From: Streptomyces dysideae
GTDB taxonomy: Bacteria > Actinomycetota > Actinomycetes > Streptomycetales > Streptomycetaceae
Assembly: GCF_001514305.1 (NCBI RefSeq)
Contig: NZ_KQ949118.1
Coordinates: forward strand, 11,506 to 75,505
DNA length: 64,000 bases
Reading direction: 5' to 3'
The translations under genes and the position numbers were made by a program. This document shows positions 55,305 to 63,375 of this stretch, in pieces. The first letter of the stretch is position 1. Each line of letters opens with the position of its first letter. The notes below the pieces were generated by a model. It saw only the letters and a program-made list of their open reading frames with translations. It had not been told where the DNA came from and did no database searches.

Positions 55305-55772
55305 CTACGCCTCCGTCAGTTCCACCTGGAACTCGACCTCGACCGGTGCGTCCAGCGGCAGTACCGCCACACCTACCGCGCTTCGCGCGTGGACGCCCTT
55401 GTCGCCGAGGACCTCTGCCAGGAGTTCGCTCGCGCCGTTGATCACGCCGGGCTGGCCGGTGAAGTCCGAGGCCGAGGCTACGAAGCCCACCACCTTCACC
55501 ACGCGCGCGATGCGGTCGAGGTCGCCCGTGACCGACTTGACCGCCGCCAGGGCGTTCAGCGCACAGGTGCGGGCGAGGTCCTTGGCCTCCTCCGGCGTGA
55601 CCTCCGCGCCCACCTTGCCGGTGACCGGAAGCTTGCCCTCCACCATGGGGAGCTGGCCGGCGGTGTAGACGTAGACGCCCGACTGGACCGCGGGCTGGTA
55701 GGCGGCCAGCGGCGGTACGACCTCCGGCAGGGTCAGGCCCAGCTCGGCCAGCCGGGCCTCGACCGCGCTCAC
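55305..55772 (-). CDS. RidA family protein
   Basis: The product has 155 aa. The family signature ARSAVGVAVLPLDAPVEVE contains the Arg that binds the imine/enamine carboxylate, so deaminase activity towards reactive 2-aminoacrylate-type intermediates is likely. Trimeric RidA elements are visible (GYVYTAGQLPM-like segment, CALNALAAVKSVTGDLDRI). GTG 55772 overlaps the DUF4177 stop as GTGA. Confidence 0.9.
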   Translation of the reverse strand: MSAVEARLAELGLTLPEVVPPLAAYQPAVQSGVYVYTAGQLPMVEGKLPVTGKVGAEVTPEEAKDLARTCALNALAAVKSVTGDLDRIARVVKVVGFVASASDFTGQPGVINGASELLAEVLGDKGVHARSAVGVAVLPLDAPVEVEFQVELTEA

Positions 55773-55927
55773 GCCTTCTCCCGCTTGAGGTAGGCCACGA
55801 GCTGCTCGGGGTTGTTCGGCCCGGGCACGACCTGGACGAGCTCCCAGCCGTCCTCGCCCCAGGTGTCCAGAATCTGCTTCGTCGCGTGGACGAGCAGCGG
55901 CACGGTTGCGTATTCCCACTTGGTCAT
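55769..55927 (-). CDS. DUF4177 small protein
   Basis: The product has 52 aa and begins MTKWEYATVPLLVHATKQI. TWGEDGWELVQVV is the core of the family. ATG 55927 has no Shine-Dalgarno sequence, but TAAAGT lies 9 nt upstream, so a leaderless transcript is likely. It is coupled to the RidA gene. Its function is unknown. Confidence 0.82.
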   Translation of the reverse strand: MTKWEYATVPLLVHATKQILDTWGEDGWELVQVVPGPNNPEQLVAYLKREKA

Positions 55928-56034
55928 GTGGCCGACTTTAGCCGCTGCCCATCCGCCCTCCGCCGCCACGTTCCCCGCCGGGTTGTCCACAGCCCGCGGC
56001 GTAGGTTGCGCGGCGACTGGTTAGGCTCGAATAC

Positions 56035-57012
56035 GTGAGCAGGTTCCAGGTCGTCAGCGGCAAGGGCGGGACCGGAAAGACCACGGTCGCCGCCGCCCTC
56101 GCGCTCGCCCTCGCGACCGAGGGGAAGCGGACGCTTCTCGTCGAGGTCGAGGGCAGGCAGGGCATCGCGCAGCTCTTCGAAGCGGAGGCGCTGCCCTATG
56201 AGGAGCGGAAGATCGCCGTCGCTCCGGGGGGCGGGGAGGTGTACGCCCTCGCCATCGACCCCGAACTGGCCCTTCTGGACTACCTCCAGATGTTCTACAA
56301 GCTGGGCGGTGCAGGGCGGGCGCTGAAGAAGCTCGGCGCCATCGACTTCGCCACCACCATCGCGCCGGGGCTGAGAGACGTACTTCTCACCGGCAAGGCC
56401 TGCGAGGCCGTGCGGCGGAAGGACAGGAGCGGACGGTTCGTCTACGACTACGTCGTCATGGACGCGCCGCCCACCGGCCGCATCACCCGCTTCCTCAACG
56501 TCAACGACGAGGTCGCGGGCCTCGCCAAGATCGGGCCGATACACAACCAGGCGCAGGCCGTGATGCGGGTGCTGAAGTCGGCGGAGACCGCCGTGCACCT
56601 GGTGACGCTGCTGGAGGAGATGCCGGTCCAGGAGACCGCGGACGGCATCGCCGAGCTGCGCGGCGCGCGGCTGCCGGTCGGGCGGATCATCGTGAACATG
56701 GTGCGGCCGGAGGTGCTGGACGCGGCGGATCTGGAACTCGTACGGGCGGTGGAGCGTTCTTCCGTTGCGCGGTCACTGTCCGCGGCGGGGCTCGGCGGGG
56801 CGCGGCGCGGGCAGAACGCCGAGCGGCTGGTCGACCCGCTGCTCCAGCAGGCCGAGGAGTACGCCGAGCGGTACGGCCTGGAGCACGAACAGCGGGCGGC
56901 GCTCAGCGAGTTGGGACTGCCGATGCACGAACTGCCGCTGCTTGCCGAGGGAATGGACCTGGCGGGCCTGTACGAGCTCGCGGGCGAGCTGCGGGAACAG
57001 GGCCTGTCATGA
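56035..57012 (+). CDS. ArsA/GET3-like ATPase, first of pair
   Basis: The product has 325 aa. The deviant Walker A is SGKGGTGKTTVAAAL, followed by LLVEVEGRQGIAQLF (switch I region) and YVVMDAPPTGRI (DxPP switch II). It is a SIMIBI ATPase related to anion-pump ArsA and GET3 proteins; actinobacteria carry this pair without arsenite transporters. GTG 56035 has no Shine-Dalgarno sequence, but TAGGCT lies 8 nt upstream, so it is probably leaderless. It may act as a heterodimer with the next gene. Confidence 0.9.
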   Translation: MSRFQVVSGKGGTGKTTVAAALALALATEGKRTLLVEVEGRQGIAQLFEAEALPYEERKIAVAPGGGEVYALAIDPELALLDYLQMFYKLGGAGRALKKLGAIDFATTIAPGLRDVLLTGKACEAVRRKDRSGRFVYDYVVMDAPPTGRITRFLNVNDEVAGLAKIGPIHNQAQAVMRVLKSAETAVHLVTLLEEMPVQETADGIAELRGARLPVGRIIVNMVRPEVLDAADLELVRAVERSSVARSLSAAGLGGARRGQNAERLVDPLLQQAEEYAERYGLEHEQRAALSELGLPMHELPLLAEGMDLAGLYELAGELREQGLS

Positions 57013-57064
57013 GGCCGTTCACGAGTCGGAAGCGGCATGCCGAATGTCGGAAGCAGGGGATGTC

Positions 57065-58444
57065 ATGAGTCGTCCGGACCCGGCCCACGCACACGACACC
57101 GGCGCCCGTCACCAGACCCACCACCCTCATCACCTCTCCCCCGCACGCCTGCTCGGCGTCGATCCGCTGCTCGACGATCCGGGCACCCGCATCGTCGTGT
57201 GCTGCGGCTCGGGCGGTGTCGGCAAGACCACGACCGCCGCCGCGCTGGGGCTGCGGGCCGCCGAGCGGGGGCGGAAGGTGGTTGTGCTGACCATCGACCC
57301 CGCCCGTCGGCTCGCGCAGTCCATGGGCATCGACTCGCTCGACAACACCCCGCGCCGGGTGAAGGGCGTCGAGGGCGACGGCGAGCTGCACGCGATGATG
57401 CTCGACATGAAGCGCACCTTCGACGAGATCGTCGAGGCGCACGCGGACCCCGAGCGAGCGGCCGCGATCCTGAACAACCCGTTCTACCAGTCGCTCTCGG
57501 CGGGCTTCGCGGGCACGCAGGAGTACATGGCGATGGAGAAGCTGGGCCAGCTGCGGGCCCGGGACGAGTGGGACCTGATCGTCGTCGACACCCCGCCCTC
57601 CCGCTCCGCGCTGGACTTCCTGGACGCGCCCAAGCGGCTCGGGTCGTTCCTGGACGGACGGCTGATCCGGCTGCTGACGGCCCCGGCGAAGCTGGGCGGC
57701 CGCGCCGGGATGAAGTTCCTGAACGTGGGGATGTCGATGATGACCGGCACCCTCGGCAAACTGCTCGGCGGTCAACTCCTCAAGGACGTCCAGACGTTCG
57801 TGTCCGCGATGGACACGACGTTCGGCGGGTTCCGTACGCGCGCGGACGCGACGTACAAGCTGCTCCAGGCGCCCGGTACGGCGTTCCTGGTGGTCGCGGC
57901 GCCGGAGCGGGACGCGCTGCGGGAGGCCGCGTACTTCGTGGAGCGGCTGGCCGCGGAGGACATGCCACTCTCCGGGCTGGTGCTCAACCGGGTCCACGGC
58001 AGCGGCGCCGACCGGCTGTCGGCCGAGCGCGCGCTCGCCGCCGCGGAAAATCTTGAAGAGCCCCGCATTGTGGATCAGGAGGGCGGGAAAGCAGTACTTC
58101 GTAACTCTCCCGACACGTACGGCAGTTCAGAATCTCCCGCTTCCGAAGCACCGGCTCCTGACGAAGGCTCCCCCGCCGCCCTGGACACCGAGCGCACGGA
58201 CGGGGAGCGGACCATCGACGAACTCACCGCAGGCCTGCTGAGACTGCACGCCGACCGTATGCAACTGCTCTCCCGCGAGCAGCGCACACGCGACCGCTTC
58301 ACCGCGCTCCACCCCGAGGTGGCGGTGGCCGAAGTAGCCGCACTGCCCGGCGACGTACACGACCTTGCGGGGTTGCGGGACATCGGAAACCGGCTCGCGG
58401 CCCTTCGGCCGGAGCTGCCCGAGGCGCCCGGGGCGGGTGGCTGA
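57065..58444 (+). CDS. ArsA/GET3-like ATPase, second of pair
   Basis: The product has 459 aa. A His-rich N-terminus (HAHDTGARHQTHHPHH) precedes the ATPase: CGSGGVGKTTTAAAL, LTIDPARRLAQSMG, LIVVDTPPSRSALDFL. Residues about 335-390 form an acidic/Ser linker, followed by a C-terminal helical region. The His cluster could bind metal. ATG 57065 was chosen for AGGGGAT upstream. Earlier in-frame ATGs exist, for example at 57050. It lies 52 bp after its paralogue and 12 bp before the convergent wblA stop. Confidence 0.9.
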   Translation: MSRPDPAHAHDTGARHQTHHPHHLSPARLLGVDPLLDDPGTRIVVCCGSGGVGKTTTAAALGLRAAERGRKVVVLTIDPARRLAQSMGIDSLDNTPRRVKGVEGDGELHAMMLDMKRTFDEIVEAHADPERAAAILNNPFYQSLSAGFAGTQEYMAMEKLGQLRARDEWDLIVVDTPPSRSALDFLDAPKRLGSFLDGRLIRLLTAPAKLGGRAGMKFLNVGMSMMTGTLGKLLGGQLLKDVQTFVSAMDTTFGGFRTRADATYKLLQAPGTAFLVVAAPERDALREAAYFVERLAAEDMPLSGLVLNRVHGSGADRLSAERALAAAENLEEPRIVDQEGGKAVLRNSPDTYGSSESPASEAPAPDEGSPAALDTERTDGERTIDELTAGLLRLHADRMQLLSREQRTRDRFTALHPEVAVAEVAALPGDVHDLAGLRDIGNRLAALRPELPEAPGAGG

Positions 58445-58456
58445 GGGGGGACGCCC

Positions 58457-58795
58457 TCAGCTCACCGCCGCGTAGTTCTCGTACACCTCGTCGTCGTCGA
58501 GGGGCAGGATGCCGGCCCCCCGCTCGTACTCCGTGCGCGCGGTCTCCAGCAGCCGGCGCCACGATGTGACGGTCGGCCGCCTGCGCAGCAGTGCGCGGCG
58601 CTCCCGCTCCGTCATTCCTCCCCACACGCCGAACTCGACGCGGTTGTCGAGCGCGTCAGCGAGGCACTCGGTCCGCACCGGGCATCCGGTGCACACCGCC
58701 TTGGCCCTGTTCTGCGCTGCTCCCTGAACGAACAGTTCATCCGGATCGGTAGTGCGGCAGGCCGCCTGCGCACTCCAGTCGGTTACCCAGCCCAT
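58457..58795 (-). CDS. wblA: WhiB-like transcription factor WblA
   Basis: The product has 112 aa. Four cysteines, Cys13, Cys35, Cys38 and Cys44 (CTGCPVRTEC), are the [4Fe-4S] ligands. The G[VI]WGG turn reads FGVWGGMTERERRALLRRR and is followed by a basic DNA-binding stretch. Length and sequence match Streptomyces WblA, a global regulator that represses antibiotic production and promotes aerial growth. The ATG at 58795 matches the known length; the frame continues to 58852. Confidence 0.96.
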   Translation of the reverse strand: MGWVTDWSAQAACRTTDPDELFVQGAAQNRAKAVCTGCPVRTECLADALDNRVEFGVWGGMTERERRALLRRRPTVTSWRRLLETARTEYERGAGILPLDDDEVYENYAAVS

Positions 58796-59332
58796 ACCGG
58801 CGCCGTCCTCTCCCGAATCGAGGCTCCCCCACGGCGGCAGCGGCATATTCACCGCCGCCAGTTGAGGACGTTACGGAAGGTGGGCACAGCGCAACACCCC
58901 CAGCGGGCCCAATCTTGAATGGCCCGAACGGACTATGCGTAAGCGGCAGATCACCCGGGGGAGTGAGCTGGCGACATGCGTGATCATCCCGGCAAACCGG
59001 GACAGTTCTGTTGAGTCACAACGGGCGCCGGGTGACACACAAGGCGGATTCGGACACGCCCCAGCAAAAAAGTTGGGGAACCTCCGGAACGATTCGGGGT
59101 CGCCGGACGTATTGATACGTGGCCGCACTGCTGTGACAGTTGAGAGCAGCTTAGGCCAAGGCATATACGCGTGTCCGGCGAATGCGAACGTCGATGCCTC
59201 ACGTTTGCTGTGCCGTCAGACGAGGCCTCCCGGGGAGCTCGCGGGATGGCGTTCGTCACGATCAGGTCCCTGAACATCCCGAGGAGCAACCGCTCCTTCG
59301 GAACGCTCAGGAGTACGGATTAGGCTGCCCTC
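58796..59332. promoter_or_regulatory. Long divergent upstream region of wblA and the PBP gene
   Basis: About 537 bp contain no supported gene. It is more AT-rich than the neighbours, with a palindrome CGTATTGATACG (59108-59119). A TAGGCT -10-like box lies about 7 nt before the PBP ATG, so that gene may be leaderless. The length suits the complex control known for wblA. Confidence 0.5.
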
Positions 59333-61606
59333 ATGCCAAAGAAGCGCTCGGGCGGTGGTCTCACGGCCACTCAGCAGGCCGCCAAGTTCCTCGGTGTCAG
59401 TGTGGTCTCGGGAGCCGTGCTGGCCGGCATCGCGCTGCCCGCGGTCGGTGCGCTGGGACTTGCCGCCAAGGGGTCGGTGGAGAGTTTCGACGAGCTCCCG
59501 GCCAATCTCAAGACGCCACCGCTGAGTCAGCGCACCACGATCCTCGACGCCGACGGCGACCGGATCGCCACGGTGTACTCGCGGGACCGCACGGTGGTCG
59601 AGCTCAAGGACATCTCGCCGTACATGCAGAAGGCGATCGTCGCGATCGAGGACTCGCGCTTCTACCAGCACGGCGCGGTCGACCTGAAGGGCGTCCTGCG
59701 CGCCCTCAACCGCAACGCCCAGAGCGGCGGCGTCGCCGAGGGCGCGTCCACGCTCACCCAGCAGTACGTGAAGAACGTCTTCGTCGAGGAGGCCGGCGAC
59801 GACCCGACGAAGGTCGCGCAGGCCACCCAGCAGACCCTCGGTCGCAAGATCAAGGAGCTGAAGTACGCGATCCAGGTCGAGGAGGAGCTCGGCAAGAAGA
59901 AGATCCTCGAGAACTACCTGAACATCACGTTCTTCGGCCAGCAGGCGTACGGCGTCGAGGCCGCCGCCCAGCGCTACTTCTCCAAGTCCGCCAAGGACCT
60001 CACCCTCGCCGAGTCGGCGCTGCTCGCCGGCATCGTCCAGTCGCCCAGCCGGTACGACCCGGTCAACGACGAGACCGAGGCCACCAAGCGGCGCAACACC
60101 GTGCTGCAGCGCATGGCCGACGTCGGCGACGTCCCGCAGGCGGAGGCCGACAAGGCCAAGGAGGAGCCGCTGGACCTGAAGGTCAGCAAGCCCGCGAACG
60201 GCTGCATCACCGCGGTCAAGGGCGCCAGCTTCTTCTGCAAGTACGTCGAGAAGGTCTTCAAGAGCGACCCGGTCTTCGGCAAGACCCGTGAGGCCCGCGC
60301 CAAGATCTGGAACCAGGGCGGCCTGACGATCACGACGACCCTGGACCCGCAGGCCCAGGCGTCGGTCCAGGCGTCCCTCAAGGACCACATCAACCAGTCG
60401 GACAAGGTCGCGGCCGCGTCCACGCTGGTCGAGCCCGGCACCGGCAAGATCGTGGCGATGGGCCAGTCGAAGCCGTTCGGCTACGGCAAGAACGAGACCG
60501 AGTACAACTACTCGGTCGACCAGAGCATGGGCGGCTCCAACTTCGGCTTCCCGACCGGTTCGACGTTCAAGCCGTTCCTGGCCGCCGCCGCCATCGAGGA
60601 GGGCAAGCCCGCCACGCAGGTGTACCCGGCGCCGTACGAGATGCGGTACCCGGAGACCGTGCGGACGTGCGGCAGCCGGAACTGGCTCAACGACGGCGAC
60701 TACAAGGTCGAGAACGAGACCGAGTCCGAGGTCGGCCCGTACGCGCTCAGGGAGGCCATGGAGCTGTCGGTCAACACCTACTTCGTGCAGATGCTCGAGG
60801 ACATCGGCATGTGCCCGGTGGTGAACATGACCAACAAGCTGGGCGTGGTCCAGGGCAACGGCGACAAGATCCCCGAGGTCCCCTCGTCGCTGACGCTCGG
60901 CTCGACCGGCCTCTCGCCGCTCACCATGGCGAGCGCGTACGCCGCCTTCGCCTCCCGCGGCATGTACTGCACGCCGGTCGCCATCGAGTCGATCACGCAG
61001 AAGGTCGGCCAGCAGCAGAAGTCTCTCGAGGTGCCCAAGTCGACCTGCTCGCGCGCGATGAGCGAGACGACCGCGGACACCATCAACACCCTGCTGCGCG
61101 GCGTGGTCGACTCCGGTACGGGTAAGCAGGCCGGTCTCACCAGCCGGGAGAGCGCCGGTAAGACGGGTACGACGGACGAGCGCCGCAACGCCTGGTTCGT
61201 CGGCTACACGCCGAACCTCTCGGGCGCCGTCTGGGTCGGCAGCGCCACCCAGAAGGTCAAGATGCGGAACATCACCATCGGCGGCGTGTTCCGTCCCCTC
61301 GTCTACGGCGGCGAGGTCCCGGGCCCGATCTGGAAGGACGCCATGGCCGGCGCCCTGGAGGGCAAGGACGCCCCGACGTTCAACCTCGTCGACATCCCGG
61401 AACCCGAGAAGGACCGGGGCGACGGGAACGGCAACGGGAACGGCAACGGGAACGGCAACGGAAATGGGAACGGCAACGGCGACGGGGACAACGGCGACAA
61501 CCCCAGCGGCGGCACGGACGGCGGGACCTTCCCGACGCCCACGTTCTCGATCCCGGAGGGCTGGTTCCAGGGCCAGAACGGCAACGGCAACGGCGGGCGG
61601 GACTGA
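59333..61606 (+). CDS. Class A penicillin-binding protein (bifunctional)
   Basis: The product has 757 aa. There is one N-terminal membrane helix (VSVVSGAVLAGIALPAVGAL). The GT51 glycosyltransferase has VAIEDSRFYQHGAVD, GASTLTQQYVKN and RKIKELKYAI. The transpeptidase has the active-site motifs TGSTFKPF (Ser about 409), SVNTYF and KTGTT (about 609). Paired cysteines in the loops (TCGSRN, GMCPV) may form disulfides. The tail after about residue 695 is Gly-Asn repeats from a 12-bp array (61426-61482), then a Pro/Gly end. It polymerises and cross-links peptidoglycan. Confidence 0.96.
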   Translation: MPKKRSGGGLTATQQAAKFLGVSVVSGAVLAGIALPAVGALGLAAKGSVESFDELPANLKTPPLSQRTTILDADGDRIATVYSRDRTVVELKDISPYMQKAIVAIEDSRFYQHGAVDLKGVLRALNRNAQSGGVAEGASTLTQQYVKNVFVEEAGDDPTKVAQATQQTLGRKIKELKYAIQVEEELGKKKILENYLNITFFGQQAYGVEAAAQRYFSKSAKDLTLAESALLAGIVQSPSRYDPVNDETEATKRRNTVLQRMADVGDVPQAEADKAKEEPLDLKVSKPANGCITAVKGASFFCKYVEKVFKSDPVFGKTREARAKIWNQGGLTITTTLDPQAQASVQASLKDHINQSDKVAAASTLVEPGTGKIVAMGQSKPFGYGKNETEYNYSVDQSMGGSNFGFPTGSTFKPFLAAAAIEEGKPATQVYPAPYEMRYPETVRTCGSRNWLNDGDYKVENETESEVGPYALREAMELSVNTYFVQMLEDIGMCPVVNMTNKLGVVQGNGDKIPEVPSSLTLGSTGLSPLTMASAYAAFASRGMYCTPVAIESITQKVGQQQKSLEVPKSTCSRAMSETTADTINTLLRGVVDSGTGKQAGLTSRESAGKTGTTDERRNAWFVGYTPNLSGAVWVGSATQKVKMRNITIGGVFRPLVYGGEVPGPIWKDAMAGALEGKDAPTFNLVDIPEPEKDRGDGNGNGNGNGNGNGNGNGNGDGDNGDNPSGGTDGGTFPTPTFSIPEGWFQGQNGNGNGGRD

Positions 61607-61639
61607 GCCGCAGGGCTGACTGCCGGCACTGAGCAAAGC

Positions 61640-61690
61640 GACGGCCCCTTTCTCCTCGTATGAGAGATCTACGAGGAGAAAGGGGCCGTC
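61640..61690. terminator. Bidirectional terminator between the PBP and YqeY genes
   Basis: A 21-bp perfect stem (GACGGCCCCTTTCTCCTCGT with complementary arm) has a 9-nt loop, T- and A-rich inside the arms. It lies 33 bp past the PBP stop and 44 bp from the convergent YqeY stop. Confidence 0.92.
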
Positions 61691-61734
61691 GGTCGTTGTG
61701 CGGCCGGTCCGCTGTGTGGCCGTGGGCGCGTCGG

Positions 61735-62199
61735 TCAGCCGGCCAGGAGCTTCTTCACCACGGCGGCGACACGGCCGCCCTCGGCCAGCCCCGCGACCTT
61801 CGGGTTCACGATCTTCATGACGGCGCCCATGGCCCGCGGCCCCTCGGCGCCGGCCGCCCTGGCCTCCTCGACGGCCTGGGCGACGATCTCGTTCAGCTCG
61901 TCGTCGCTGAGCTGCTTGGGCAGGTACGCGGCGAGCACCTCGCCCTCCGCCTTCTCCCGCTCGGCCGACTCGGCCCGACCACCCTGCGCGAACGCGTCCG
62001 CCGCCTCGCGGCGCTTCTTCGCCTCCTTGGTGATCACCTTCAGCACCTCGTCGTCGGAGAGCTCGCGCTTCTCCTTGCCCGCGACCTCCTCCTTGGTGAT
62101 CGCGGTGAGCGTCAGCCGGAGCGTCGAGGAGCGGAGCTCGTCGCGCTCCTTGATCGCCGCGTTGAGGTCTTCCTGCAGCTTCGACTTGAGCGTGGTCAT
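61735..62199 (-). CDS. GatB/YqeY domain protein
   Basis: The product has 154 aa and begins MTTLKSKLQEDLNAAIKER. Core motifs are SSTLRLTLTAITKEEV, VLAAYLPKQLSDDEL and PRAMGAVMKIVNPKV. It is the stand-alone tRNA-binding-like domain related to the GatB tail, with no catalytic subunit; its role is unclear. There is no Shine-Dalgarno sequence. GACAAT lies about 7 nt before the ATG, which suggests a leaderless transcript. Confidence 0.92.
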   Translation of the reverse strand: MTTLKSKLQEDLNAAIKERDELRSSTLRLTLTAITKEEVAGKEKRELSDDEVLKVITKEAKKRREAADAFAQGGRAESAEREKAEGEVLAAYLPKQLSDDELNEIVAQAVEEARAAGAEGPRAMGAVMKIVNPKVAGLAEGGRVAAVVKKLLAG

Positions 62200-62319
62200 G
62201 GGGTCGATTGTCGCAGGTGTCCCAGGCAGAACGCCCGCTGATTTAAAGCGGCTCGGGGAGAGGCCCCGGGAAGGAGCGGCCCGGCACGGGACTTGGGCAG
62301 GGTCTGACACGATGGTCGT

Positions 62320-63246
62320 ATGCGCGCGCGATACGGAGTTCCCCTCGGCATCACGGCGGTCGGGGCCGCCGGCCTTCTCTACTCGGCGGGCTTCGAGGCC
62401 CGTTCCTTCCGCCTCCGACGGGTGACGGTCCCCGTCCTGCCGCCGGGGATGGGTCCCCTGCGCGTGCTCCAGGTCTCCGACATCCACATGGTCGGCGGGC
62501 AGCACAAGAAGCAGCGCTGGCTGCGTTCGCTGGCGGGCCTGCACCCCGACTTCGTGATCAACACGGGCGACAACCTGTCCGACCCGGAGGGCGTACCGGA
62601 GGTCCTGGACGCGCTGGGCCCGCTCATGGAGTTCCCGGGCGCGTACATCTTCGGCTCCAACGACTACTACGGCCCCAAGCTCCGCAACCCCGCCCGCTAC
62701 CTGATCGAGAAGGCCCAGGGCCGCCACGGCCTGAACGGCAACGCGCCCGCCGTAGGGGTGATCCACAACCCGTGGGAGAACCTGCGCGACGGCTTCGACG
62801 CGGCGGGCTGGCAGAACCTGACGAACACCCGCGGGACGCTCAAGATCGAGGGCGTGTCGATCGAGCTGACGGGCCTTGACGACCCGCACATCAGGCGGGA
62901 CCGCTACGAGCAGGTGGCGGGCGGCCCGTCGGGCGCGGCGGACTTCTCGATGGGCGTGGTGCACGCCCCGTACCTGCGTGTCCTGGACTCGTTCACGGCC
63001 GACGCCTACCCCCTGATCCTCGCCGGCCACACCCACGGCGGCCAGCTCTGCATCCCCTTCTACGGCGCCCTGGTGACCAACTGCGACCTGGACACGGACC
63101 GGGTGAAGGGCCTGTCCACGCACACGGCCGAGGGCCGTACGTCGTACCTGCACGTGTCGGCGGGCTGCGGCACGAACCGCTACACCCCGTTCCGCTTCGC
63201 GTGCCCGCCGGAGGCGACGCTGCTGACGCTGGTGGGCCGGGAGTAG
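62320..63246 (+). CDS. Metallophosphoesterase
   Basis: The product has 308 aa. An N-terminal membrane or signal segment (GVPLGITAVGAAGLLYSAGF) is followed by the dimetal motifs VSDIHMVGG, INTGDNLSD, FGSNDYYG, and LAGHTHGGQLCIPF. It belongs to the YkuE-like group, which acts at the membrane on phosphodiester or lipid substrates; the exact substrate is unknown. The second motif has Asn after GSND in place of the usual NH(D/E). Confidence 0.93.
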   Translation: MRARYGVPLGITAVGAAGLLYSAGFEARSFRLRRVTVPVLPPGMGPLRVLQVSDIHMVGGQHKKQRWLRSLAGLHPDFVINTGDNLSDPEGVPEVLDALGPLMEFPGAYIFGSNDYYGPKLRNPARYLIEKAQGRHGLNGNAPAVGVIHNPWENLRDGFDAAGWQNLTNTRGTLKIEGVSIELTGLDDPHIRRDRYEQVAGGPSGAADFSMGVVHAPYLRVLDSFTADAYPLILAGHTHGGQLCIPFYGALVTNCDLDTDRVKGLSTHTAEGRTSYLHVSAGCGTNRYTPFRFACPPEATLLTLVGRE

Positions 63247-63277
63247 TCCGGCGGTCCGGCGGTCCGGCGGTCCGGCA
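63246..63277. repeat. 8-bp tandem repeat (GTCCGGCG)4
   Basis: Four units, the last ending in A, start at the final base of the metallophosphoesterase stop. There is no coding role. Confidence 0.9.
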
Positions 63278-63375
63278 AGGAGCGATGGCGATGGAGGCTG
63301 GGGCGACTGGGGTGGCGTAACCCGCACGGCCCGCCCATATCGCCCGATATGCACCGATCTGCCTAGCGTGAGGGC

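Noticed and set aside
58935..59273. Plus-strand frame of 112 codons in the wblA upstream region
   Set aside because: It has mixed codon bias, no Shine-Dalgarno sequence and no motif, and it occupies the expected promoter region.
61426..61482. Short periodic repeats as a possible CRISPR array
   Set aside because: The 12-bp units are contiguous, in frame and encode Gly-Asn. There are no spacers and no cas genes.
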